This document shows positions 34,744-42,899 of a DNA stretch of 64,000 nucleotides, one piece after another (position 1 is the stretch's first letter; each line of letters opens with the position of its first letter). A model generated the notes under the pieces. It was not told where the DNA came from, did not search any database, and saw only the letters and a program-made list of their open reading frames with translations. This DNA is from Citrobacter rodentium NBRC 105723 = DSM 16636 (lineage in GTDB: Bacteria > Pseudomonadota > Gammaproteobacteria > Enterobacterales > Enterobacteriaceae): NCBI RefSeq assembly GCF_021278985.1, contig NZ_CP082833.1:4774001-4838000 (forward strand). Direction: 5' to 3'. A program made the position numbers and the translations under genes.

Positions 34744-35047
34744 CGTCGACCGGCTGTTGGCCTTTATTATCAGGAATGCGGGCGTCATCGACGTTGATCG
34801 CCACGCGCTCAACGGTGATATCCGGACGACCGCCGGCCTGACCGACCGCCAGTACCAGGGAAGGAGACAGCGCATCAATAGCCGCATTCAGCTCAGTGAG
34901 CGATTCGCCAAATACGCACGGCAGCTGGCGCGCGACCACGCGACATCTGCCGATGATAGCATTGTCGAGGCGCGATACCACTTCCCAGGAAGGGTTAATC
35001 CGTTCGCCGCCAAACGGCTCAAAGCCGGTGATTAATACCGTTTTCAT
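34718..35047 (-). pseudogene. pcp: Pyrrolidone-carboxylate peptidase, 5' remnant
   Basis: Frame starts MKTVLITGFEPFGGERINPS as in normal Pcp and continues to about residue 102 (IPDNKGQQPVD), then runs out of frame into nei sequence and stops after ALATVS at 109 residues; normal Pcp has about 215. The catalytic Glu (ITVERVAINVDD) remains, but the active-site Cys and His of the second half are lost, so it cannot release pyroglutamate from peptides. The gene begins ten bases after the DUF979 gene in the same operon. Confidence 0.9.
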
Positions 35048-35056
35048 CCTTCCTCC

Positions 35057-36052
35057 TTACAGGAACATCAGGAAATACATCAGCAACACGTTGACCAGAA
35101 GCAGCAGTACGCCGGTCGGCACCTGCGCTTTGATTACTGCGTTTTTGTCCGGCAGATCCAGCAGCGCGGCGGGCACGATATTAAAGTTTGCCGCCATCGG
35201 CGTCATTAAAGTGCCGCAATAACCGGAGAACATGCCAATCGCCGCCATCACCGCCGGGTTGCCGCCGTGCTGAAGCACCAGAATCGGAATGCCGATACCT
35301 GCGGTCACGATCGGGAAAGCGGCAAAGCCGTTCCCCATCACCATCGTCAACAACGCCATTCCGATGGTGTAGACCGCCACCGCAATAAAGCGGCTGTCAA
35401 CGGCGAAATACGCCTGAGTGAGATACGAAATGCCGCTGCCCACCCCCGCCGCGGTGAACAATAAACCCAGCGTGGCGAGGATCTGCGGCAGAATAAACGC
35501 CCAGCCGATGGAGTCGAGCAAACGCCGCGCCTCCTGAATCGGCTGATGGACTTTCTCATGGGTCATTTTGATCGCCATACCGAGGCCAATCAGCGTGCCT
35601 GCGGTCATCGAAAACAGCGTCACCAGCGTGGCGTGATTGCCAGGCCCGAACAGCCCGGCCTGTAGACCAGGAATATGGTTGAACATCAGCACGCCGATCA
35701 CCGTCACCACCGGGATCGCCAGCGCCGGATAAAACAGACGGTTGCCGAGGCGCGTCGCGCTCTCCTCACGCTGCTCGCGGGTGCGCTGGTGATAGCTGCC
35801 GAGCCGCACGCCGCCAAACCCGGCGATCAGCGCCATCAGCACCACGGCGACGCCTACGGCAATATTCACCGTACGCTTGTCGCCCGCCAGCTGATACGTC
35901 CAGTCGCCCAGCAAAAACAGCAGGCCGTACACGCCCCAGAACAATCCCGTCGTTAACCTGCGCGGGTTGGCTTTGTCCCGCCAGGACATGATCGCGACAA
36001 GCAGCAGAACAATGCCCGCCAGCCAGTAGAGGTAGCTTTGCTGAAAATTCAT
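35057..36052 (-). CDS. DUF979 family membrane protein
   Basis: 331 residues with about nine hydrophobic helices (YWLAGIVLLLVAIMSWR start; NGFAAFPIVTAGIGIPIL; GMFSGYCGTLMTPMAANFN). DUF979 proteins are nearly always paired with DUF969 and lie beside pcp or 5-oxoprolinase genes, which suggests that the pair carries 5-oxoproline or a related compound (inference). The start overlaps the DUF969 stop by four bases (ATGA). Absent from the E. coli locus. Confidence 0.87.
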   Translation of the reverse strand: MNFQQSYLYWLAGIVLLLVAIMSWRDKANPRRLTTGLFWGVYGLLFLLGDWTYQLAGDKRTVNIAVGVAVVLMALIAGFGGVRLGSYHQRTREQREESATRLGNRLFYPALAIPVVTVIGVLMFNHIPGLQAGLFGPGNHATLVTLFSMTAGTLIGLGMAIKMTHEKVHQPIQEARRLLDSIGWAFILPQILATLGLLFTAAGVGSGISYLTQAYFAVDSRFIAVAVYTIGMALLTMVMGNGFAAFPIVTAGIGIPILVLQHGGNPAVMAAIGMFSGYCGTLMTPMAANFNIVPAALLDLPDKNAVIKAQVPTGVLLLLVNVLLMYFLMFL

Positions 36053-36777
36053 TGCGCCGCTCCCTTGACCGTCTGCGCCGCGCTGGCCTTCGCCATTTCA
36101 CGTTGCAGATAGTTATCCAGCCGCCACAGGCGCGCGCCGTGGATCAGGAAAGCGCAAATTGCCGTTGGGATCCCCCATAGCGCGATATGCAGCGGTTCGG
36201 TCTGGATCCCGCCGGATTCCAGCATAAAGTTATGCATGAAGATGATCGCCCCGAAGGCGACAAAGATATCCTCACCAAAAAAGAGCCCCACGTTGTCGGT
36301 CGCCGCCGACATCGCCCGCAGTCGATAGCGCACCGCGCCGGGCAGTTCGCCATAATTTTTCTCGGCCGCCCCTTCCGCCATCGGCGCCAGCAGCGGACGC
36401 ACCATCTGCGGATGTCCGCCGAGGCTGGTCAGGCCAAGCGCCGCGGTGATTTCACGGATAAAAAGGTACACCACCAGCAGGCGGCCCGCGGTGGCGCTGC
36501 GAATTTTGGCGATCCACGCCTGCGCGCGCTCTTTCAGGCCGTGCCGCTCCAGCAGGCCGATAACGGCAAGCGGGATCAGCAGGATAAACGGCAGGTTGCG
36601 GGTGTTAAGAAACCCCTCCCCCAGCTTTTCGAGGATCGTGGCGATCGGCATCTGCGCCGCCAGTCCGGTGACAATCCCGGCGACGATAACCACCAGTACC
36701 GGGTTAAAACGTAAAATAAACCCGACCACAATGACGGCAATGCCGGTCAGTGGCCAGAGAGTGACTGCATCTCCCAT
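36049..36777 (-). CDS. DUF969 family membrane protein
   Basis: 242 residues from the ATG at 36777, chosen because AAGGA lies just upstream; the open frame extends to 36969 but that part overlaps pxpA and lacks a site. About six helices, with the family stretch LGLTSLGGHPQMVRPLLAPM. Paired and translationally coupled with the DUF979 gene. Probably half of a two-protein transporter next to the 5-oxoprolinase genes; the substrate is inferred from context only. Confidence 0.87.
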   Translation of the reverse strand: MGDAVTLWPLTGIAVIVVGFILRFNPVLVVIVAGIVTGLAAQMPIATILEKLGEGFLNTRNLPFILLIPLAVIGLLERHGLKERAQAWIAKIRSATAGRLLVVYLFIREITAALGLTSLGGHPQMVRPLLAPMAEGAAEKNYGELPGAVRYRLRAMSAATDNVGLFFGEDIFVAFGAIIFMHNFMLESGGIQTEPLHIALWGIPTAICAFLIHGARLWRLDNYLQREMAKASAAQTVKGAAQ

Positions 36778-36851
36778 AATCCATTCCTTGTCAGTTGTGT
36801 TTCGTTGTGTCGTACATCTGCGCGCCGTCCTCTTTGGGACGACGTCGTTTG

Positions 36852-37586
36852 TTATGCGGTTACTGCGATATCGCGTGCGGCAAACGCCTCGCGCAGGCGG
36901 CGAGCAAAGGCGAGTGCGTGCTCGCCGTCGCCGTGAAGGCAGACCGTCTGGGCAACAACGCTGGCCCACTCGCCGGTAATGCTTTTCACCCGACCGCGTT
37001 CCACCATTTCCAGCGTCTGCGCCAGCGACTGTGCTTCGTCCTCTATCAGCGCGCCCGGCTGGCTGCGCGGCACCAGCGTGCCGTCAGCCTGATAGCCGCG
37101 GTCGGCAAACACCTCCTGGCGAGTGGCAAGGCCGTAATGCGCCCCTGCGCGAATCAGTTCGCTGCCCGCCAGCCCGACCAGAATCAGCGCCGGATCGCAG
37201 GCGTGTACCGCCTTCGCAATGGCGTCGGCAAGCTGCGGATCTTTCGCCGCCTGGTTGTAGAGCATACCGTGCGGCTTAACGTGGCGCAGAACACCGCCTT
37301 CCGCCTGCGCTATCGCCGCCAGCGCGCCAACCTGATACAGCGTTTGCGCATAGACCGTCTCCGGCGGCAGGCTCATCGCGCTACGGCCAAAGTTTTCCCG
37401 GTCCGGAAAGCTGGGATGCGCGCCAATGGCGACGCCGTTTTTCAGCGCCTCGCGCACGCTTGCCAGCATGGTTTGCGCATCGCCAGCGTGAAAGCCGCAG
37501 GCGATATTGGCCGACGAGATCAGCGTCAGCAGTTGACCGTCGCTGGCGCAGCCCTCGCCGAGGTCCGCATTGAGATCAATGTTCAT
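36852..37586 (-). CDS. pxpA: 5-oxoprolinase subunit A
   Basis: 244-residue LamB/YcsF protein. With PxpB and PxpC it hydrolyses 5-oxoproline to glutamate using ATP, removing this damage product of glutamine and glutamate. The family start MNIDLNADLGEGCASDGQLL and ANIACGFHAGDAQTM, VKPHGMLYN and HGDGEHALAFARRLR are all present. Overlaps pxpC by 11 bases. E. coli ybgL is its counterpart. Confidence 0.97.
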   Translation of the reverse strand: MNIDLNADLGEGCASDGQLLTLISSANIACGFHAGDAQTMLASVREALKNGVAIGAHPSFPDRENFGRSAMSLPPETVYAQTLYQVGALAAIAQAEGGVLRHVKPHGMLYNQAAKDPQLADAIAKAVHACDPALILVGLAGSELIRAGAHYGLATRQEVFADRGYQADGTLVPRSQPGALIEDEAQSLAQTLEMVERGRVKSITGEWASVVAQTVCLHGDGEHALAFARRLREAFAARDIAVTA

Positions 37587-38508
37587 CGTTAAGCCGCCAC
37601 GAGAGTTGCTCCAGATAACGCCGCTGATCCTGACGCGCTTTCAGCGCCTCTTCCAGCGAGCACTGGACGAAATGAATGGGTTGTCCGAGCGGGATCTGCG
37701 CCAGATGGTACATATCGGCCTCGATAATGCAGGCGATGCGCGGATAGCCGCCGGTGGTCTGGGCGTCGTTCATCAGCACAATCGGCTGGCCGTTATGCGG
37801 CACCTGCACCACGCCGGGCAACAGGCCATGAGAAAGCAGTTCACGTCCGGTGGTGCGTTTTAACGGCTGCCCCTGCAACCGGTAACCCATACGGTTGCTC
37901 TGCGGACTGAGATACCACGGCGAGCGCCAGAACGCCTCCTGCGAAACCGGATCGAACTCATGATATTCCGGCCCCGGCAGCGCCCGTAGGCGGTTCCCCC
38001 ACAGCAGCTGTTTCACCCCCTGCGCGCCGAGGAATTGACGCGCTGGTTTGCCGATGGCCAGACGGTCACCGTCTTTAAGCAGGCGACCTGCCAATCCGCC
38101 GATACCGACCTTCAGATCCGTACTGGCAGAACCCATCACCTCCGGCACGGCAATACCGCCAGCGACGGCAAGATAGCTGCGCATTCCATGCTGCGGACGC
38201 TGAAGCGCCAGCCGCTGGCCGGCTTTTACCGGCAGACGCCAGCCCGTCCAGACAGGATGAGTATCCAGCGTCGCCTCACAGCCTGCTCCGGTCAGGGCAA
38301 ACCAGCCGTCGACGGTAAACTCGACCACCAGTTGCCCGAGGGTGATCTCCAGCACCGGCGCATCTGCCTCGTTGCCTACCAGCAGATTAGCGATTTGCAT
38401 GGCGGGTTTATCCAGCGCCCCGCAGTGGCTGATGCCGGACTGCCGAAAGCCGTGGCGGCCGCCGTCCTGAACTGAGGTGTACATCCCTGCGCGAATGATC
38501 TTCAGCAT
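37576..38508 (-). CDS. pxpC: 5-oxoprolinase subunit C
   Basis: 310 residues of the biotin-dependent carboxylase-like (KipA/YbgK) family: MLKIIRAGMYTSVQDGGRHGFRQ is cut short here to its core, TSVQDGGRHGFRQSGI; further motifs are GYPRIACIIEADMYHLAQ and RTTGRELLSHGLLPG-like TGRELLSHGLLPGVVQVP. Works with PxpA and PxpB. It overlaps pxpB by seven bases. Confidence 0.96.
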   Translation of the reverse strand: MLKIIRAGMYTSVQDGGRHGFRQSGISHCGALDKPAMQIANLLVGNEADAPVLEITLGQLVVEFTVDGWFALTGAGCEATLDTHPVWTGWRLPVKAGQRLALQRPQHGMRSYLAVAGGIAVPEVMGSASTDLKVGIGGLAGRLLKDGDRLAIGKPARQFLGAQGVKQLLWGNRLRALPGPEYHEFDPVSQEAFWRSPWYLSPQSNRMGYRLQGQPLKRTTGRELLSHGLLPGVVQVPHNGQPIVLMNDAQTTGGYPRIACIIEADMYHLAQIPLGQPIHFVQCSLEEALKARQDQRRYLEQLSWRLNDEH

Positions 38509-39158
38509 ACGCCCTCCTTTTGCGGGATAAAGCGCACCCTGTCGCCGGGACGCAGTAGTACCGGTTCGTCATGGGTCGGATCGAAGAGTTTCAGCGAAGT
38601 CTGGCCGATAAGCTGCCAGCCTCCCGGCGTGGGCAGCGGGTAGATGCCGGTCTGCGATCCGCCGATGCCAACAGAACCTGCCGGAACAAGCAGGCGCGGT
38701 TCAGCTCGTCTTGGGGTATGCAGCGGTTCCGGTAAACTGCCAAGATACGGAAAGCCCGGCTGGAAGCCCAAAAACCAGACCACATACTCCACCGAGGCGT
38801 GCAGCTCCACCACCTGCTTTTCACTCAGACCGCTATGGCGCGCGACTTCCGCCAGGTCCGGTCCCCCTTCGCCGCCATAGATAACCGGTATGGCGATATC
38901 GCGGGAGTCAGGCTCCAGCGCCTCGCTCTCTTCCCACCAGCGCTGTAGACGCTCAATGGAGTCCAGCGCCAGCGTTTGCGGCTCGCGCAGGATCACCGTG
39001 ATATTGTTCATCCCCGGAATGGCCTCAACCACATTCGGCATATCGACCAGCCGCTGCGTCAGTCGCCAGATACGTTTCTGACTCGCCAGCGTCACCGGTG
39101 GTTCAAGCTCCAGCACCACCGCCGTTTCACCTAACAGATAACAACGCGCTCGTTGCAC
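38502..39158 (-). CDS. pxpB: 5-oxoprolinase subunit B
   Basis: 218 residues of the KipI/YbgJ family from a GTG at 39158, which has AGAGGAAG upstream and gives the E. coli N-terminus (QRARCYLLGETAVVLELEPP); the open frame runs further to 39191 without a ribosome site. Conserved cyclophilin-like half: GFQPGFPYLGSLPEPL and VGIGGSQTGIYPLPTPGGW. First of the pxpBCA genes. Confidence 0.95.
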   Translation of the reverse strand: MQRARCYLLGETAVVLELEPPVTLASQKRIWRLTQRLVDMPNVVEAIPGMNNITVILREPQTLALDSIERLQRWWEESEALEPDSRDIAIPVIYGGEGGPDLAEVARHSGLSEKQVVELHASVEYVVWFLGFQPGFPYLGSLPEPLHTPRRAEPRLLVPAGSVGIGGSQTGIYPLPTPGGWQLIGQTSLKLFDPTHDEPVLLRPGDRVRFIPQKEGVC

Positions 39159-39223
39159 TTGTCTTCCTCTTACGTTTATCGCCGGCCTCATCAGGCGTTA
39201 TTGTCATAGCCATACGAGACTGG

Positions 39224-39967
39224 TTACGCGGGGTTCGGTATATCAATAAAGGTCACATCCAGATCGGTATTTTCAGTCAGCCATTCGCTCAGGGCGCGGA
39301 TGCCGCCACGTTCAGTCGCGTGATGCCCGGCCGCATAAAAATGCAGCCCCTGTTCGCGCGCGGAGTGGATGGTCTGTTCGGAAACTTCGCCGGTAATGAA
39401 CGCATCAACGCCAAAACGGGCGGCGCTGTCGATAAAACTTTGTCCGCCGCCGGTGCACCAGGCGACGCGGGTGACGGTATCCGGCCCGGTATCGCCGCAC
39501 CATAACGGTTTGCGGCCGAGGCGCGCTTCAATCCACGACGCCAGTTCCAGTCCGGGCACCGGCATCGACAGTTCACCCCAGGGTACTAATGGCTCAATTT
39601 CTCCCATCACGCTGATGCCAAGCAGCGCCGCCAGCTGCGCGTTATTGCCCAGTTCAGGATGCGCATCCAGCGGCAGGTGCCAGCCATAAAGGTTGATATC
39701 ATTCGCCAGCAGCGTTTTTAAACGGTTGCGCTTCATGCTGCGAATCACCGGGGATTCCCCCTTCCAGAAGTAGCCATGATGAACGATGACCGCATCAGCC
39801 TGCAGGCGCACCGCTTCATCCAGCAGCGCCTGGCTGGCGGTGACGCCGGTTACGATTGTCTGCACCGTCTCTTTGCCCTCAACCTGTAAACCGTTTGGCG
39901 CATAGTCGCTCATTGCGGCGCTGTTCAGTTTCTCGTTGATCAGTTGTTCCAGCTCGGTGTTTTTCAT
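39224..39967 (-). CDS. ybgI: Nif3-family dinuclear metal protein YbgI
   Basis: 247 residues as in E. coli. Toroid-forming hexamer with a dinuclear metal site; metal ligands are in VIVHHGYFWKGE and AGHHATERGG. Annotated as GTP cyclohydrolase I type 2 homolog, but its true reaction is unsettled. I chose the second Met (39967) because KNTELEQLINEKLN begins the E. coli protein. It heads the minus-strand pxp-DUF969 gene string. Confidence 0.94.
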   Translation of the reverse strand: MKNTELEQLINEKLNSAAMSDYAPNGLQVEGKETVQTIVTGVTASQALLDEAVRLQADAVIVHHGYFWKGESPVIRSMKRNRLKTLLANDINLYGWHLPLDAHPELGNNAQLAALLGISVMGEIEPLVPWGELSMPVPGLELASWIEARLGRKPLWCGDTGPDTVTRVAWCTGGGQSFIDSAARFGVDAFITGEVSEQTIHSAREQGLHFYAAGHHATERGGIRALSEWLTENTDLDVTFIDIPNPA

Positions 39968-40233
39968 CATCGCTCCCTTAGTTGTCTATGCGATACGTTA
40001 AAATAGCGTCCGGATGCCGGTTCGTCGATAGCCAATTCACTGACACATTAAGAAACAATACCGACTCTTTTCACGACCAAAAGCGCGACCTTTTGCGATC
40101 GCTTTCCTGTATATTTATGCAATCAGACCGCATATTGCAAAAACAATTAGATCTGTATCGACGTTATAACTTTAAGGACACTCCACCACGCGGCATTTTC
40201 TCTGCGCAGCGTGTAAGACATTCTGGTAACACA

Positions 40234-41715
40234 ATGAAGAAAGCCTCCTCTCAACCGCGGGCGATTTACTACGTCGTCGCGCTGCAAATCTGGGAATACT
40301 TCAGTTTTTACGGCATGCGCGCCCTGCTGATCCTCTATCTCACCAACCAGCTTAAATACGATGATACCCATGCTTACGCGCTGTTCAGCGCCTACTGCTC
40401 GCTGGTGTATGTCACGCCGATCCTCGGCGGCTACCTCGCCGATAAGGTGCTCGGCAACCGGATGGCGGTGATGCTTGGCGCCTTTCTGATGGCGGTGGGC
40501 CACCTGGTGCTCGGCGCAAGTGAAATCGCCCCGACGTTTCTCTATCTGTCGCTGGCAATCATTGTCTGCGGCTACGGTCTGTTTAAATCAAATATCAGTT
40601 GCCTGCTGGGCGAGCTGTATCAGACGGAAGATCCGCGCCGAGATGGCGGCTTTTCGCTGCTGTACGCCGCAGGCAACGTGGGCTCTATCGTTGCGCCCAT
40701 CGCCTGCGGTTACGTGCAGGAAGAATACAGCTGGGCGATGGGATTCGCGCTGGCGGCTATCGGTATGGTTGCCGGGCTGATTATCTTCCTGTGCGGCAAT
40801 CGCCATTTCACCCATACCAAAGGGGTCAATAAAGCCGCGCTGTGCGCCCGCTCTTTTATTCTGCCCAACTGGGGCTGGCTGCTGGTGCTGCTGACCATCG
40901 CTCCGCTGGCGATCGCCGTTCTGTTCTGGCAGGAGTGGGCGGTTTACGCGCTGATCGTCGCTACCGCGATCGGTCTGGCGGTGCTGGGCAAAATTTATCG
41001 TCAGGCAGAAAATCAGAAGCAGCGTAAAGAGCTGGGGCTGATTGTCACCCTCACCTTTTTTAGCATGTTGTTCTGGGCGTTTGCCCAGCAGGGCGGCAGC
41101 TCCATTAGCCTGTATATCGACCGCTTCGTGAACCGCCATATTTTCGGCTATTCGGTTCCCACCGCGATGTTCCAGTCAGTTAACGCCTTTGCGGTAATGC
41201 TCTGCGGCGTGGTGCTGGCCTGGCTGATAAAAGAGAGTATCGGCGGCAATCGCAGCGTGCGCATCTGGGGCAAATTCGCCCTCGGGCTTGGCCTGATGAG
41301 CGCCGGTTTCTCTATTCTGACCCTCAGCGCCCGCTGGTCTGCGGCCTATGGTCACTCCTCCATGCCGTTGATGATCGCAGGGCTTGCGGTGATGGGCTTC
41401 GCCGAGCTGTTCATTGACCCGGTGGCGATGTCGCAAATTACGCGCATTGAGATCCCTGGCGTCACCGGCGTGTTAACCGGCATTTACATGCTGCTTTCCG
41501 GGGCGATAGCCAACTATCTGGCCGGGGTCATCGCCGATCGAACCTCCCAGAGCGCCTTCGACGCCAGCGGGGCGATTAACTATTCCATCAATGCCTATAT
41601 CGATGTGTTCAGTGAAATCACCTGGGGGGCGCTGGCCTGCGTCGGGCTGGTGCTGCTGATCTGGCTGTATCAGTCGCTTAAATTCAGAAACCGCCCGTTG
41701 GCGGTCGGCTCCTGA
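40234..41715 (+). CDS. dtpD: Dipeptide/tripeptide permease D
   Basis: Proton-coupled POT/PTR transporter of the inner membrane. The start MKKASSQPRAIYYVVALQIW at 40234 gives 493 residues as in E. coli; the open frame to 39982 has no family match. Proton-coupling E-x-x-E-R-type region is replaced here by QIWEYFSFYGMRALL, as in other enterobacterial DtpD; FSLLYAAGNVGSI and FAELFIDPVAMSQI are family motifs. About 14 helices. Divergent from ybgI. Confidence 0.96.
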   Translation: MKKASSQPRAIYYVVALQIWEYFSFYGMRALLILYLTNQLKYDDTHAYALFSAYCSLVYVTPILGGYLADKVLGNRMAVMLGAFLMAVGHLVLGASEIAPTFLYLSLAIIVCGYGLFKSNISCLLGELYQTEDPRRDGGFSLLYAAGNVGSIVAPIACGYVQEEYSWAMGFALAAIGMVAGLIIFLCGNRHFTHTKGVNKAALCARSFILPNWGWLLVLLTIAPLAIAVLFWQEWAVYALIVATAIGLAVLGKIYRQAENQKQRKELGLIVTLTFFSMLFWAFAQQGGSSISLYIDRFVNRHIFGYSVPTAMFQSVNAFAVMLCGVVLAWLIKESIGGNRSVRIWGKFALGLGLMSAGFSILTLSARWSAAYGHSSMPLMIAGLAVMGFAELFIDPVAMSQITRIEIPGVTGVLTGIYMLLSGAIANYLAGVIADRTSQSAFDASGAINYSINAYIDVFSEITWGALACVGLVLLIWLYQSLKFRNRPLAVGS

Positions 41716-41724
41716 GTTAACGAA

Positions 41725-41754
41725 CCCGGCGCGCGCTCCCGCTGCTGCGCCGGG
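41725..41754. terminator. Hairpin between dtpD and rpn
   Basis: CCCGGCGC and GCGCCGGG arms around a GC-rich loop, ten bases after the dtpD stop; no T-run, so a weak or Rho-assisted end between convergent genes. Confidence 0.5.
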
Positions 41755-41767
41755 CCCGTGTCGGGCA

Positions 41768-41980
41768 TTAGTGGCCGGGCGCCGCGACCAGATCGTCTTC
41801 GTTAAGACCGGTTACCAGTAGCACCCAGCTACGCTCACTTCCCTGCGCCAGCATGGCTCGGGCAATGCGTAGCGCCGCCTCCCGCTCTCCTTCTTCTTTT
41901 CCCTGCTGACGTCCCTGCAATAAACCTTCCTGTAGCCCCTGGCTATGCCCCTCCAGGCGTAATCTTTCCGCAATAGTCAT
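41768..41980 (-). CDS. Intragenic RpnS-type small protein (predicted antitoxin)
   Basis: Within the rpn gene and in the same frame, ATG at 41980 (codon 244, MTIAERLRLEGHSQGL) has a strong Shine-Dalgarno TAAGGAG at 41987-41993, spaced six bases. Translation would make a 70-residue copy of the C-terminal region. In E. coli rpn genes such internally started proteins (RpnS) bind and neutralise the long toxic nuclease; that is known for the family, while expression here is a prediction from the site. Confidence 0.6.
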   Translation of the reverse strand: MTIAERLRLEGHSQGLQEGLLQGRQQGKEEGEREAALRIARAMLAQGSERSWVLLVTGLNEDDLVAAPGH

Positions 41981-42709
41981 CAACCTCTCCTTATGTTGTG
42001 GGAGCCGCTGCGTGATTTCACGCACAAAATCGTTAAAGCGCTGGTCATCACCGGACTGCAAAATGTAATTAAACATCACCTGCAGCTGTGTGTCATTAGC
42101 GTAACCCGTAAGTAAAACGGCGGTGAGCTGCTCAATCAGTCCCATCAGATCGCGCTGGCGAATATGTTTTTGCATCAGCTCCAGCAGCGCGATGCGCCGG
42201 TGCTGCATAATTTCATCATCCGGCACCACCGTAATATCAACCAGCGGGAAGGCAGAGGCGTAAAGCTCGCGGGCCGTTGCCGGATCGGCAAATTCATCCA
42301 GCCAGCAAAGCGACCACGGATAGGGGCTGCGGGCGCCGTGATAAAACAGCATCGGGATCACCAGCGGCAGCATTTTATGCCCCGCGTCCAGGTGTCTTTG
42401 CATCGCCGCCATGGCATAGCGCATCAGCCGGAACGCCATATGCGCATCCTCCGTGCTCTGGTGTTCAATAACGACATAGATATAACCGTCACCGTCCTCG
42501 GTTTTGAGCGACCAGAGCACATCGGAATAGCGTGAACGCAGGTTCTCTTCAATGAAGCTGCCCGACTCCAGCTTCAGCGTGTCCAGATCGCATATTTCCC
42601 GTAGCGTTGCGGGCAGATGAATATCGAGAAAATCCCGCGCAGTCTCAGGAAAGCTAAGAAAATGTTTGAACACCGCATCATGCGGGGAGGAGGTTGTGGA
42701 TATCATCAT
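41768..42709 (-). CDS. Rpn-family recombination-promoting nuclease
   Basis: 313-residue member of the RpnA-E family (transposase_31, PD-(D/E)XK fold): a DNA endonuclease tied to RecA-independent recombination and to phage defence in E. coli. The N-terminal nuclease shows HDAVFKHFLSFPETARDFL, active-site Asp63 in SRYSDVLW and Glu82-x-Gln84 in YVVIEHQS. After about residue 180 (ELMQKHIRQRDLMGLIEQLT) comes the helical C-terminal part, ending in a Gln/Gly/Glu-rich repeat (GLQEGLLQGRQQGKEEG). A second, internal start lies at codon 244. It sits between dtpD and phrB where E. coli has ybgA, so it is probably an acquired gene. There is no transposon end around it. Confidence 0.92.
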   Translation of the reverse strand: MMISTTSSPHDAVFKHFLSFPETARDFLDIHLPATLREICDLDTLKLESGSFIEENLRSRYSDVLWSLKTEDGDGYIYVVIEHQSTEDAHMAFRLMRYAMAAMQRHLDAGHKMLPLVIPMLFYHGARSPYPWSLCWLDEFADPATARELYASAFPLVDITVVPDDEIMQHRRIALLELMQKHIRQRDLMGLIEQLTAVLLTGYANDTQLQVMFNYILQSGDDQRFNDFVREITQRLPQHKERLMTIAERLRLEGHSQGLQEGLLQGRQQGKEEGEREAALRIARAMLAQGSERSWVLLVTGLNEDDLVAAPGH

Positions 42710-42860
42710 GGCGTTCCGTCACCGGCTAATTAAGATGCCGGGACTGTACGCTTCCGTCCGCCCTCGCGCATCGCCAGAAATTCAGCGATGCGAGGGCTCT
42801 TCAGAGGAAAATAGTGGACGATTGCAGAGGGTACATTTTTGGCGAGCGTAGCTCGCAAAA
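42710..42860. other. Spacer upstream of rpn with an inverted repeat
   Basis: CCCTCGCGCATCGC (42761-42774) and GCGATGCGAGGG (42785-42796) pair with a two-base bulge around CAGAAATTCA. Its place 50-90 bases before the rpn start suggests a 5' UTR structure or operator; no U-run follows. Confidence 0.4.
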
Positions 42861-42892
42861 GCCCGGTAGCGAGGCGCTTACCGGGTTAACGC
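42861..42892. repeat. REP unit after phrB
   Basis: GCCCGGTAGCGAGGCGC with TTACCGGG forms a REP hairpin just after the phrB stop; a smaller hairpin GCGAGC-GTA-GCTCGC precedes it. Confidence 0.7.
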
Positions 42893-42899
42893 AATGACC

